Under the pieces are notes generated by a model that saw only the letters and a list, made by a program, of their open reading frames with translations, made no database searches and was not told the origin of the DNA. Positions 10,261 through 20,806 of a stretch of DNA of 64,000 nucleotides are shown one piece after another. The stretch's first letter is position 1. Every line of letters begins with the position of its first letter. A program made the translations under genes and the position numbers. The stretch is from Ustilago trichophora (Eukaryota; Basidiomycota; Ustilaginomycetes; Ustilaginales; Ustilaginaceae), in contig OOIN01000031.1 in NCBI GenBank assembly GCA_900323505.1, positions 1 to 64,000 on the forward strand. Reading direction: 5' to 3'.

Positions 10261-10424
10261 GAACCAGGTCAAGCAAACGAAGTACACATGCATACAAGCC
10301 GCCAGCCGCGATCGGTGAGATGCGAGGAAGGCGGAATTGGAGTGAATCTGTCATCACGATGGATTGAAGCGAGATATATTTGCTGCGAAAAACACGCACA
10401 CATTGGCCTCTGCAGCGACAGAGC

Positions 10425-11444
10425 CTATAGTTGAGCTTTGTGCTGAGCAATGGAGCGAGTCCAGGATTGGCGGAGGAAGTCAGTGAACTCGTTGTAAACA
10501 TGGTCTCGACGCTGTATAGATGCAGGCCCACGAGGAAGCTTATCAAAGCCATGGCCTTCTTTTTCTATGCTGATGAAACGTGCATCTGACCTTCCTGCAT
10601 CGTTGAGTTTGCGGACGAGCTTCTCCGAGGCATAGTGGAGAGTGTCGACTTGACCGGATGCAAGGAGGAGCGGTGGGAAGCGAGCGGCATCTACGTAGTA
10701 GACGCTGCAAAGTGGATGTGATCTGTCTTGTTGACGAACAAAGTAGGAGTCCATGAAAAAGTTGGACAGCCAAGCTGGTAGTGGGAGGCCGCTATCTGGT
10801 CGATCTTTGGTGGGCAAGGGACGGTCACCGGGTTTGACGGTGAAGTCTACGACAGGGTAGAGTGCAGCAACGCCAGCGATGCGTTGTGGGCCGAGGTGGG
10901 CACCAACGACCAGAGCCAGGTTGCCTCCTGCTGAGAATCCACCGAGAGTGACACGGTCTGAGTCATAGATGTTTGGGTGAGCGAGAATGTAGTTGACAAG
11001 ATCCTGAGCATCGTGACTTGCTGCGGGGAAGGGATGTTCGGGTGCTTTACGATAGTCGGCATCGATAAAGATGCAGTTGGGACCGAGCTTGTCCAAGACG
11101 TGTGTGATGTATGCAAAGTCGTCGCCGAGATTGGGGAGAACAAAGCCGGAGCCATGCCAAGAGATGTGAACGGGCAGAGGAGCGGCGACACCGTCCGAGG
11201 TTGGTGCGACGCGGTTTGAGCGGTAGATGTGTGCTCGGATGGTGCGACCAGGCTGGCGTGAAGGAAGGTGGACAATTTGACGTTGGAATCCATGAGGGAG
11301 CGGTGATCGTGAGCCATGAAGGAGGGGTCGAAGTGAGTTGAGGGATCGCATGAGGAGAACAATGGCTTTGAGGCGTACGTATTGGAGACTCCAAGCATGT
11401 AGCGTTTCTTGTGGCGGTGTTGATGGTGACGAAGAAGATGACAT
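10425..11444 (-). CDS. Alpha/beta hydrolase, hormone-sensitive-lipase-like esterase
   Basis: A 339-residue serine hydrolase with all the parts of the family: oxyanion-hole motif HGSG (97-100; the usual form is HGGG), nucleophile elbow GFSAG with Ser171 (usually GDSAG), Asp267 in GQVDTLHYASE and His298 in EGHGFD. The segment DADYRKAPEHPFPAA is the conserved strand and turn before the elbow in this family. It would hydrolyse carboxyl esters of small or lipophilic substrates; the substrate cannot be told. I see no signal peptide, so a cytosolic enzyme is likely. The ATG at 11444 is the first in the frame; the 17 upstream codons begin only with TTG. It is the first intact gene from the telomere and points towards it. 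Confidence 0.9.
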   Translation of the reverse strand: MSSSSSPSTPPQETLHAWSLQYVRLKAIVLLMRSLNSLRPLLHGSRSPLPHGFQRQIVHLPSRQPGRTIRAHIYRSNRVAPTSDGVAAPLPVHISWHGSGFVLPNLGDDFAYITHVLDKLGPNCIFIDADYRKAPEHPFPAASHDAQDLVNYILAHPNIYDSDRVTLGGFSAGGNLALVVGAHLGPQRIAGVAALYPVVDFTVKPGDRPLPTKDRPDSGLPLPAWLSNFFMDSYFVRQQDRSHPLCSVYYVDAARFPPLLLASGQVDTLHYASEKLVRKLNDAGRSDARFISIEKEGHGFDKLPRGPASIQRRDHVYNEFTDFLRQSWTRSIAQHKAQL

Positions 11445-11907
11445 GGTTGCGAGAGCGGCAATGTAATTGCTATGGTCTATCTGTTCCGATTCCAAAGTTC
11501 AAGATTGGGAGGCAAGAGCCAATGATTGACGATGAGCAAAGAGAAGAAAACAGCAGCGTCAATGTTGGGAGCACCAATCCTCCAATCCTCTCAGCAGGCA
11601 GTCTATACTTACAGGCTGGAGCAAAGTTGGCGCAGATCTGTGGCTATCAGCTCGTCTGGAAATGTCGTCGACTCACACAACAAGTTGATTCGATAATTGT
11701 AAACTGTGCCTTGCCATGTCAAGGTCGAGTGTCTAGTCTGTTGTGGCCATGATCAATAAACACGTCGCGTTAGGTGTTGACACAAACGAGATCACTGTGA
11801 CAGGCTCTGTGTCGGTGTTGCACAGCCTGTGTCGGGTGTGTGTCGGGTGAGTGATGGCCTGTGCTCGTATGTGTGCTGTGTGGATGTGGAGGCAAAGATA
11901 GGCGCAC

Positions 11908-11939
11908 TACAGTACAGTACAGTACTGTACTGTACTGTA
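11908..11939. repeat. 32-bp perfect palindrome of ACAGT/ACTGT units
   Basis: Three ACAGT units are followed by three ACTGT units, framed by T and A, making a perfect inverted repeat centred between 11923 and 11924. Shorter versions occur at several other intergenic positions in this window. Confidence 0.9.
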
Positions 11940-12002
11940 CAGGATTCAGGGTCCAAGCCGTGATTGACAAGTCTTGCTCGGCATCCAACTTGTTAACGAG
12001 TC

Positions 12003-13398
12003 ATGACCACCATTTACACCGTTAACACTGCCATCATCTCATTCCCACTCTTTTTCTTTCCACAACTCACACACTCGCTCGTCAAAACCCCACTGCGTTC
12101 CTCACAAGCAGCGCCACCGCCGGAACGATCCTCGCGTTACAAGCGTCACTCTTCACGCGCTTCGATGCTGGAGCACACAGACGCGCGCACCCACTCCTGG
12201 CACAGGCAGCAAGGACACACATGCCACCAGCCCTGAAGCCAAGCAACGCTTTGCCTTGCCAACGTCGCCACGCTCGTCTGGTCTTTTACAGATGATGAGG
12301 AGACTCGGAGAGGGCCTGCTTCATGGCCAATAGGCGCCACAACTCCAGGCCGAATGCGTGCGCATCGCATCGCATTTCGGAAGCAACTCGCGCCCGAGAG
12401 CGGTCCGCCCACAACGCAAAGCACCTTTTCGCTGCTTGATCATACGAATGCGTCTCGACCCACCGATCGCTCCCAAGTAGTTGTGCTGCTCGAGCCCCTT
12501 GCTTCAGTCGCCAAAGCCGAGATTGAGACCTACAGTGAGTCGCCTGCGATCCTGCCTTCCTCCATCTTCCTGTCTCGCCAGACCTTCTTCCACGCACGGA
12601 CGCGCAACGGCAAGCCATCCTCTGCTCAAGCTGGATCGGGAGATCCGTTGCGCTGCGTACAGCGTCGAGGCTCGCGTTCGATTCAAGTCCGCCACACTGC
12701 TCGTATGGTAGTGCGCGAACCCCCGTCGGAAGATCCGAGCTCCTTTGACGACAGCCGGAGAATCCGGCCCTGGATGGTCTGCAAGGAGAAGCAGAGGAGT
12801 GCGACAGGGACGCTATCGAAGCAAGTCGCAGTCCAGCCGCTGTTGAGGCTTGTCTTTATCGCGCTGATCGGCAGACGAGCTTGACGGCGTTTCGGTCGGA
12901 CGCAACGCCAACAGTCTTGTTCAAGACTTTTATGTCGGTATGCTTGACGAAGACTCGGGAAACGCTACCATGACACGGTCACGATCGAGCCTGTCGCCGG
13001 CGCAAAGGATGAAGAGCACGGTCAACGCCCCCAAGGAGCTTGCCTACGCACTTCCGGCTGGTGGCTCGATGCGCTCGAGCTTGCTGAGCCTGAGCAGTGG
13101 CTTGACAGCGACGCTGGAAAGCAAGGTAGAAGCCAGGGTTGATCAAACAGCTCTGCGCGATAGCAGTCCATCCAGCTCGGATGGTCGCAGCAGTGGCAGT
13201 CAGAAAAGCGCAGCTTCTGGCTTGCTTTGTGCAGGCAGCAAGGAGACGCACACAACAGACAACTCTTCTATTGACATGGCTGCTGAAATGGATAGCTCGG
13301 CAAAGAACATCACAGACAAGGCGCTGGACATCCCTGGCGTGCCAAAGCCTATCAGCACTTCTGGCGGCGGCAAAAAGAAGAAGAAGGGAGGGCGCTGA
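12003..13398 (+). CDS. Probable multi-exon gene, exon structure unresolved
   Basis: Several protein-like open stretches in alternating frames follow each other on the plus strand: about 12200-12330, 12354-12540, 12560-12705 (LDREIRCAAYSVEARVRFKS), 12760-12930 and a last one open to a stop at 13396-13398. The last segment (ATG-containing from 12940) is Ser-rich, with a C-terminal GGGKKKKKGGR tail. A consensus donor GTGAGT at 12534 and a donor-like GTATGG at 12705 with acceptor GACAG at about 12757 suggest short introns. I could not find one set of splice sites that keeps the frame throughout. The product is not recognised. Alternatives are a decayed gene or sequencing indels. The coordinates mark the outer limits only. 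Confidence 0.4.
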
Positions 13399-13802
13399 AA
13401 CAGATTATCAGCCGAAAGTACCTCGACTCACATCCTCTGTTGATGACGAACGAACAAAAATCATGCTGCTATATACCATACCACAAGTAAAGATGCAGAC
13501 GAATAACTTGTTCAGCCGAACAAAAAAGGGTATAATCCAAACATCCGAAGACACTTTTGAACGCGAAGCTGAGAGTTACAGACCTGAGCTTGGTGTACGC
13601 ATGCAGCCAAGGAATCGAGAGGTCATAATGCAATAAAGCAGAAGCACGACATTTGCAGTCATCCCAAGTTGCGTTGGAGCTGATATTGCCTCGAGTGCGT
13701 TGCAAAATGACAGTCCAATTCTCAATCTGATCTAGATGTGGTGACAAAGAGATTGTTTGCAAGAGTGCAAGAAGGTAAATTGGATGCAAAGTGTGTGTGT
13801 GT

Positions 13803-16800
13803 TCAGAAGCCGGTGCGACCGCTTCCGGCACCCCCGAGAGTCGGACGGTGTGGCAAGCCGAGACCGAGACCAGTATGTTCATTGGACATTGAAGCAGCAG
13901 CAAGATTCCGTGGAGAGACCGACAGTTCATGAGATGCTGCTCCGCGGGCTGCGGCCTTGTTCAGTGCCGCGATAGACGGCGTCTGCCGCAAAGCGGGACC
14001 TCCAGGGCTGGTGGCCGCGGAGCTCGGCTGAATCGGTGCGCCAGAGCCCACGACGCCGCCACTGAGGAAGGAAAGTACCTTTTCTGATCTGCTGAAGATA
14101 GAGCTGGCCACGCCGCCGGCAATCCCCACGGCGCCAGGAGTGAGACTTCCAGATCGCTCTGAAGAGACAGATGGCGAGGCATTGCCGTCATCGCTGCGCC
14201 TGTCCTGTTCGATATCAGATGTTGGAACGACTGGTGCTGCGCTTGGCGTAGAATGCAGCGATAAAGTTGCGGGTGTGATGATGCGCGAGATCGGAGAGGG
14301 CCGGATTCTATTCGCTGCTGGCGAAATCGGTCCTGCACCGACGCCATCGGCCAGATCGATAAAGGTGCTTCGTACAGAGCTATCACTGAGGCCTCGGGGT
14401 CGCAACGTGCGCTCGAGCAGATTTCTACTTCCGTGCATTTCGTCTTCGGAGCCATCATCGTCGCTGTCGCCAAACACTTGCTGCCGAATGGCTCGGCCGC
14501 GATTGATGCTAATCTCGTCGTCATCCACGATCCTGGACAAGGGGCGCTGCCAAGGCTTCGCTGTCTTCGTAGCATCTTTTCTAGGCCTAAGGGAGCTCGT
14601 CTGTGCAAGGCTGCTGCTAAGATCTGAAGATCCCCCCCGAGCCGCTTCTTGAAATGCGTGGGATGAGGTCAGACTACCCGCAAAGAGCCCCGAGAGATTC
14701 CGTGACTGCACGCGTGTCAGTGAAGTCTGCGATCGACCGCGCTGAGGGCGAGGTCCGGCTCGGAGGCCCCCACCGACTGGTGTTCTTGGCGAGACAGACG
14801 ATCGAGATTGCGACGATTCGGCCGCAGAAGCGTGCGTACCTTTGACCTCGACAGCGAGTGTGGAAGAGACAACGGCCGGCGAAGCTCGCGGAGCAAGGTG
14901 GCCAACATAGCTGCCAGAGGTGGTTCTGCCCGTCAGAGGTCGGCCAGCCTTGGCACCACCTGTCCCCGGTGCATCCGGCACGGTGAGCATTCCGGCCGAG
15001 CTTGTAGCGCCAGGCGATGGCGTAGAAGGCGTGCCGCTTGGCCCACCGAGCAAAATCTTACCCAGCCAGTTCACTGCTGACGGGATGGGAATGAGCGACC
15101 TATCCTCTGCAGTGTTTGCACCGAGATGGTCATGGAGGAGCTTGGCAGCCTGACCTGGGTTGAGATGAATATCGTTGATACAGAGTCGGAGCTTGGCGAG
15201 CTCGCAAAGAATGTCGCGGAAAGCCTTGAGTAGTGCGAAAAACTCTTTCCTCGCGACCAGACTCTCATTGGCAAAGTCCTTGGAGTGTGAAGAATTGTCG
15301 TCTCTGGAATGATTGCGCGCCTCAGTTTCGATGAGCTTGCGGAAGTGGTCACGCAGACCGTCGACATCACGCAGGATAGAGTGGACAGTGGTGCGGGCTA
15401 GGTGACCTGCATCTCCTGCGAGGTTTTGCCTCTGAAGCCGACGCGTGAGCGTGTCGACGTCTGCGGTAGAGAGGCGTGTGAAGAGTCGATTGATATACTC
15501 GAGGAGGTTGCTGAGCTGTGCGGTGCGGCTTTCGCGACGAGCGGGATCAAAATGCAGGAAGTCAGAGGTCTGCTTTTCGGTGTCTCGGCTGGTCTCGCTG
15601 GATCGCGAGCTTGGGGCAAACGAAAGGGATTCTGGGGCCTGGCTTGCCGCGCTGCTGTCTGTGGTGTATGCGAGCGAGCCACTGCGGGTGATCGGTGCAC
15701 TGTATCCTTCTGCCTCTGTGGGGGACATGGGAGGGAAAGTGAAGGTGCTTGTGGAAGACGCGTGTAAAGGCTTGGCTGGACGAGTCGACGAGTTGTGCGT
15801 GTCGGCCTTGTTTGCCTTGTCTGCATCCGTGTCCGTCTGCAGTTCATGATAGAGATTGTCCTGTGGCTCGCCTGGTACAGCTTCTGTCGCGTCCATGACT
15901 TTCGCTGCAGCGGATCGATTAGAATCTTGTGCCTCGAGATACGAAGATGCGTTTTCATCAAACTTGGCGAGATCTGGAACAGGCGATGCGACGATGGTGA
16001 TTGCGTTGGTGACTGAATGACGAAGCGTGTCGAGCTCTTCGTTGCAGGTGTCAACGAGACTTCTGAGCTTGTCGTTATCATTGCGCAAGGCTTCGTTGTC
16101 GCGAACAAGAGCCTGGATGGCCTGGGTATGTTCAGCGTCATCACTGACAGACGAGGCGTCTGTGCCTAGAGAGAAAGTGCGTTGGTGACGAAGACCTCGG
16201 GTGAGCCGATCCCTTGCAGATTGAATAGCGTCGTCATCAAAGAGGACGCGATTGCTTGCACTAGTATCGACGCTGACATCTTTGCGAGCGTTGTTGAGGG
16301 CGTCCTTAAGCTGGGCGGACTTGAGTTCGAGCTTTTTGGCCCTTGCGTCGGCTGCTTGTGCGCATTTGCGTTCTGCGGCAAGTTCCTGCTTGAGATCGTC
16401 GAGCTCACGCTGAAGGGACTTTGCCCTTTCATGTGCGCCGCTGAGACGAGTCTGGCTAGCCTTGAGCTTGTTGATCTGATTGCGGGCTTCGTCGAGCTCA
16501 TGAAGCAGTGCGCGATTGCTGCTGTCGCCCGCCTCTAGATTCAAGTTGGATTTGGCGAGCTCTCGCTCGAGGGCAGAGGTCTCCTTGTAGCTCTTTGTCA
16601 AGCGGCTCATGAGACCATCGCGCTGCTGCATGTACTCCTCTGCCTGCTTCTGGAGCTTTGCCTGCATAGCATCGTGACGTCGGAGCAAGGCTTGGCCGAT
16701 CTCTGCACTAAGGCGAAGATCGGCTTCGAGGTCGCGCCATTCCTGTCGAGCTCGGAGCGCGCGGGGACAGTCGTCCTTGTTGCAGCAACATGTACATCTG

Positions 16801-17507
16801 ACGGTCTCTGCTGCCTCACTGCGCTGGTCGAGGCTGTGATGACTGGCGCTGGCGGGGAGGTTGGTGGTCTCATGAGCCAGAGATCCAGCGAGAGAGTCAG
16901 GATAGAGTGTGTGACGGTTCATGCGGAACTCGCTGATGATGTTGGTAAAGTCTTCGATGGTTTTGGACTGGCGGACGCTGTTCTCGATCTCGTCCATGCC
17001 AGCCGGGTCGACGACGGAAAGCACGGAGGCCGACATGCTTTGGTCGCCATTGTACACCGACCCTGCTTCGGAGCGAGAGCCGAAGCGAGAATGGCTGGGT
17101 GAGTCGGCGGGGTTGGAATCTGACATGGTGGCGGTGGCAGTGGCAGTGCGGGTACGGATGCGTTGCGAGGAAGGAGTAGACGAGGTCGGCTCGTCCTCCT
17201 CTAGAATTTCTGCTGATGGGTGGCGAGAAGCTGAAGCATGGGAGGCGAAGCTGGCCGCGGACTGGGATGAATAGGTGCGAATGTGATGTACTGCCTTCTT
17301 GGCACGATGAAGTCTCGTATCGTGCAAGGGAGCTGCGGCCAAGCCGTCCGCGCGCTGGGAGGAGCACCTCTCGGATGAGTTGGGAGACTCTGAGGCAGCG
17401 GATCGGATGGACGCCGCCGAAGAATCGTTTTGAAGGCTTTCAGAACGAGACGGTGGCGAGAAGAGGTCGGTGGTGTCGACGTCGCGTAACGTCAGAGACG
17501 ACGACAA
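13803..17507 (-). CDS. Large coiled-coil protein, function unknown
   Basis: The open frame is 1234 codons, but its first codon is TTG. The first ATG is at 17126, in the strong context gccaccATG, giving 1107 residues. The 127 codons upstream also look coding (Ser-rich), so an additional 5' exon is possible. In long-frame numbering, a Cys-rich patch (CTCCCNKDDC) at about 235-250 precedes a long heptad-like coiled coil at about 250-410. Then come Ser/Thr-rich linkers, a second helical region at about 680-800, and a disordered Ser/Arg/Gly-rich tail with many phosphorylatable SP and RS sites. There are no membrane segments. The layout suggests a cytoskeletal or polarity scaffold, but I do not recognise the family. 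No introns are needed in the body of the frame. Confidence 0.75.
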   Translation of the reverse strand: MSSSLTLRDVDTTDLFSPPSRSESLQNDSSAASIRSAASESPNSSERCSSQRADGLAAAPLHDTRLHRAKKAVHHIRTYSSQSAASFASHASASRHPSAEILEEDEPTSSTPSSQRIRTRTATATATMSDSNPADSPSHSRFGSRSEAGSVYNGDQSMSASVLSVVDPAGMDEIENSVRQSKTIEDFTNIISEFRMNRHTLYPDSLAGSLAHETTNLPASASHHSLDQRSEAAETVRCTCCCNKDDCPRALRARQEWRDLEADLRLSAEIGQALLRRHDAMQAKLQKQAEEYMQQRDGLMSRLTKSYKETSALERELAKSNLNLEAGDSSNRALLHELDEARNQINKLKASQTRLSGAHERAKSLQRELDDLKQELAAERKCAQAADARAKKLELKSAQLKDALNNARKDVSVDTSASNRVLFDDDAIQSARDRLTRGLRHQRTFSLGTDASSVSDDAEHTQAIQALVRDNEALRNDNDKLRSLVDTCNEELDTLRHSVTNAITIVASPVPDLAKFDENASSYLEAQDSNRSAAAKVMDATEAVPGEPQDNLYHELQTDTDADKANKADTHNSSTRPAKPLHASSTSTFTFPPMSPTEAEGYSAPITRSGSLAYTTDSSAASQAPESLSFAPSSRSSETSRDTEKQTSDFLHFDPARRESRTAQLSNLLEYINRLFTRLSTADVDTLTRRLQRQNLAGDAGHLARTTVHSILRDVDGLRDHFRKLIETEARNHSRDDNSSHSKDFANESLVARKEFFALLKAFRDILCELAKLRLCINDIHLNPGQAAKLLHDHLGANTAEDRSLIPIPSAVNWLGKILLGGPSGTPSTPSPGATSSAGMLTVPDAPGTGGAKAGRPLTGRTTSGSYVGHLAPRASPAVVSSTLAVEVKGTHASAAESSQSRSSVSPRTPVGGGLRAGPRPQRGRSQTSLTRVQSRNLSGLFAGSLTSSHAFQEAARGGSSDLSSSLAQTSSLRPRKDATKTAKPWQRPLSRIVDDDEISINRGRAIRQQVFGDSDDDGSEDEMHGSRNLLERTLRPRGLSDSSVRSTFIDLADGVGAGPISPAANRIRPSPISRIITPATLSLHSTPSAAPVVPTSDIEQDRRSDDGNASPSVSSERSGSLTPGAVGIAGGVASSIFSRSEKVLSFLSGGVVGSGAPIQPSSAATSPGGPALRQTPSIAALNKAAARGAASHELSVSPRNLAAASMSNEHTGLGLGLPHRPTLGGAGSGRTGF

Positions 17508-17904
17508 GGTGGGAGAGCAGAGAGAGAGATGCTTTAGATGGCGTGGACGCGGAATGGTGAAAGTAGTGTCGTTGCTGGCGACACTGTGCTGCCGTCACAG
17601 TGCACCCGAGTTGGCAGTGCAAGGGCGAATAGCGACGATTTGTTTTGGTGATGTGAGAGCTAAATGAAGTGAAGGGCGGTGCCGCCTTAGCACAGCATAC
17701 GCCGATGATGCGGGTGAGGTAGAAAAGGGCCCGATGCGAAGGCTGTCGAAAGCGGCGATGGTGGGGAGCTTTGCTGTGATTGAAGCAAGGTTGAGAATGG
17801 AAGCCAGATGGCTAAAGTGGATGCTTTTCCGTTGTGGTATCTCGAGTTTGAGCGATGATGGTGCTTGTGTGGAAGAGGAAGAGGAAGTCCAGAGATGTGG
17901 TGCA

Positions 17905-17918
17905 GTACAGTACTGTAC
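17905..17918. repeat. Palindrome GTACAGTACTGTAC
   Basis: A perfect 14-base palindrome of the same type as at 11908, located upstream of the coiled-coil gene. Confidence 0.85.
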
Positions 17919-18144
17919 AGTGGCCGATGTGTGAATCGACGCGGACAGCGTGTGTGTGTTGGTCTCTGCAGGTGTTGTGTGCTGAGTCTAGGTGAGGCCA
18001 GAGTGTGGGATATGCACCCTTTTTTTCTCGATTTTTTCTCGACTGGATATCGGAGCATTTTTTTTTTTAAAATAAAACAATTTTATTCTCTTTACGCCAG
18101 CTGGGCTGCTCGTGACAAGGCGCGGAGGCAAAACACGAGGATTA

Positions 18145-18160
18145 CTACAGTATACTGTAG
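18145..18160. repeat. Palindrome CTACAGTATACTGTAG
   Basis: A perfect 16-base palindrome related to the TACAGTACTGTA family, in the intergenic region downstream of an A/T-rich tract. Confidence 0.85.
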
Positions 18161-18860
18161 CATCTTGCCAGCGCGTGTTTTGTTCTAGTAGTTTTTTGAG
18201 GGATTCATGCTAAATGCAGGTGTTGATCCTTCTCAAAAGGGGGAATGGTTTCTCTTGTGGCATGCAGCCTGTGAAGGATTTTAAGAAGTGTGTTGCTCTC
18301 GCCGAGCCACACTGCAGCTGGCTTTTAACTACAGTAGCCTGGTCCACCTTCTCAGCCTCCCAGACACGTCTGGCTCTGTGCGATCCATATTTTAGAAAGA
18401 TAACATGGTGCAGTTGGCTGCACTGAACAGATCTTGATGCAGTCCTTCAAGGAGGAAGCGGCAAGTCAAAGCTTGCAGCGCCCTGAGGTGGGAGCCGATT
18501 GAGTCTGCTTCGAAAGGCTTCCTGACTCGCTGCTCATCTCGACAGATGCAAGCCTGTTCTGGCGTTAACCGAATACAGGGGTTGTCTGCAACAAGGTAGG
18601 CCCCGCCCTACATTGCCGATCCAGACTGCCCTGTACCGCTTGTTCCAGTCTCAGGAACCCAGGATGGAACAAGCTCGTGTGACCACGTCAGCATTCCTCG
18701 CTCGCCTCTCTCAGATTCACGGTGCTGGTCGATCTCCACCACATCATTCTCATTGAACAGGCGTGAAGCAAGCCTAGGCTTCACGATCTTAGTCTCAGCA
18801 TGTACGACAGACTATCACGCACAGCCAATCATGGTGGATTTCAGCTCGGATTGTGTCGCT

Positions 18861-20432
18861 CTACTGCGACTTATCCGATTCCTTCCTGCCTTCAAAGTAC
18901 TGTAGCGTCACAGAGGAAGGGTCAAGTATTGTCGCAGTTGTCGAGTCAGTATACTAGTGTCGGTCTCTGCTGGTCAGAACGATGTCGCGATCAACCTTAG
19001 CACTCACCTTTCCAATCTTGGCTCCGACGTATCGCAACGTCCTGGTAAAGCCGGCCGTATAGATTCCTTTGAGAGACTGCGACCATGCCGGGCCTTTCAC
19101 AGTTTCGGCGATCTTTTGTACAAGAACCTGGCCGAATTCACCCCTCTGGACCACTGCGCGCCAGAAGGCATTCAAGGTCTCTTCACGCTCGATACTCGAT
19201 GGACGCCGCGGAACAGTGTCCAATGTCTTGGACAGAGACAGCTTGAGGAAAGCAGGATCCAAGTTTGGCTGCGACGTGTAGTGGTCTTGCACCTTTTGCC
19301 GTAAACATCTTGGCAGTCGAGCCGCATACGAGGCCCGCGTCGAGACAGAGTCATCTTGGGTAATCTTGAAGCGGTTGCCATTGATCTCTTCGACCGAGAG
19401 CGTACCCAGGTTGCGCATCAGTCCAGCATACAGTCGGCGGAACTCTTCCCGTTGGTTGACCACAATGTTGCGCACTTTATTCGAGTTCTCGCCTCCAGGC
19501 ACCGACATCCTGAAGTCGCCCGTGTAGCTGAGAGAAGCGATTTGTGTGTAAAGCTCCACCTCCGTAAACTCCTTTGGCAGCAAAAGCAGTGCAGTGCGCA
19601 GTGCCGAGGCGAGATTCACTTGCTGTGCCAGACGCACCCTGGCATCCGAGGTGATGAGCGCCACCGGCTTGTGCATACGTCCACTTACGTAAAGTGTCTC
19701 CCAGTCGAGTAAGTCGGCACACAGGTCGTCGACGCTCATGATACCGTACTTGACCAGCTCGTCTTCCAACGGCACGTAAGGGTTGTACCAGATCTTGGCT
19801 CCTCTCTGCTGCACCAGTCCGATTCCCACGCTGCCAAGCAGCCGACTGAGCATCGAGTAATGCTTGGGATGCTGTGCCATGTTGAGCGAGTGCCAATGCT
19901 GTGGGTGGGTGACTGCCATGATAAAGTCGATCATCTTCTTGCCTTGCTTGGTAGCGGGTCTTTTTGAGTGTTCTGGACCCGCTTCCTTCTGGGAAAAGAC
20001 ACCGGAGCCATATGCGAATGCGAAGCGGACTGGAGTGTCGAAGCATGCTAGAATGTTGTGTAGGCGTCGGCTTGTTTCGTCAGAGACCGGAACCAGTTGG
20101 TTCTCCCCAAAAGATGGTGGAAAAGAGGGAGGCGGGAACTGCGTGCGAGAGACCGGGCTAGATGGAACCAGGCGAGGGAGCGCATCGGAGGATGATGTAT
20201 GTGACGACGCTGACGAGCATTTCGAGGATGTCGAGGTGAGAGGACGTTGTGACGTCGATCTGAAGAACCGTATCTGAGTTGTTGCGACAACACTACCGTC
20301 AAATGCTATGCCAAAGGCGCTGCGAGACGAAGGGGTAGACCTGAAAGTAGATCCCCACTGCAGCAACACGGCTCTGGTCGAAGGGACTGACGCCGACCTT
20401 GCATGACATCCCTGCTGCACAAGGGACAGCAT
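18861..20432 (-). CDS. TAM41: TAM41, mitochondrial CDP-diacylglycerol synthase
   Basis: TAM41 makes CDP-diacylglycerol from CTP and phosphatidic acid at the matrix side of the inner mitochondrial membrane, the first committed step of cardiolipin synthesis. The nucleotidyltransferase signature AYGSG is at about 140-144 and KMIDFI with the metal-binding Asp at about 169, followed by the family hallmark HPQHWHSLN. The C-terminal GIYTAGFTRTLRYVGAKIGK is also typical. The first ATG is 20432; the frame upstream opens only with CTG. The N-terminus is rich in Ser/Arg and fits a presequence. A consensus donor GTGAGT at 19007 and acceptor CTACAG at 18900-18901 define a 108-nt intron with matching phase. 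The last exon (18861-18899) then adds 12 residues, giving 487 in all. Without splicing the protein would end at 18954. Confidence 0.9.
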
Positions 20433-20806
20433 GACCTCAAAATTATGGAAGGATAGTCGGTTGAGAGGATATGTGTAGGTTGAAGGAGTCAGCACAAGAC
20501 GAGGTCTGACTCAAGTGTGTCGTTGGGCAAGAAGATTTGTAATTGCAAACGAGCACAGACCGCGCGGGTGCAGCGGCACGAAGAGTGAAAAAAAGAAAAA
20601 GGTCGGTGATACTCCACATCCACGGGCCTGTTTCCGCCGGCGAGACCGACGCTGCGAGAGCCAAAAAAGAAAAGCGCTGTGGTTCGGCTTTTCTGCAGAC
20701 GAACGAAGCAGCATGTACAGATGCTCTCGTCGAAGATACTCAATGAATGCCAGTCCAAGCTTGAGGAAGATTCAGAATGAAGCGAATTGTGGCTTGCAAT
20801 GCGAGA
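20433..20806. other. Intergenic region between TAM41 and the next gene
   Basis: 374 bases hold the TAM41 upstream region and the 3' side of the next minus-strand gene. I see no gene or clear motif here apart from A-rich patches near 20588-20600 and 20662-20674. Confidence 0.5.

Larger units (their letters stand above)
8877..10424. other. Gene-poor transition zone between subtelomere and unique DNA
   Basis: I find no intact gene here. The segment holds several TTAGGGGT inverted repeats (9001-9180 and 9472-9538), a possible decayed exon (9527-9982, minus) and a GGT microsatellite. Small ORFs elsewhere in it have no recognisable motifs. Confidence 0.6.
17508..18860. other. Intergenic region between the coiled-coil gene and TAM41
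   Basis: No convincing ORF is present. The left part is the upstream region of the coiled-coil gene and the right part lies downstream of TAM41. It contains two ACAGT-type palindromes (17905-17918 and 18145-18160) and an A/T-rich tract at 18058-18085. Confidence 0.6.
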
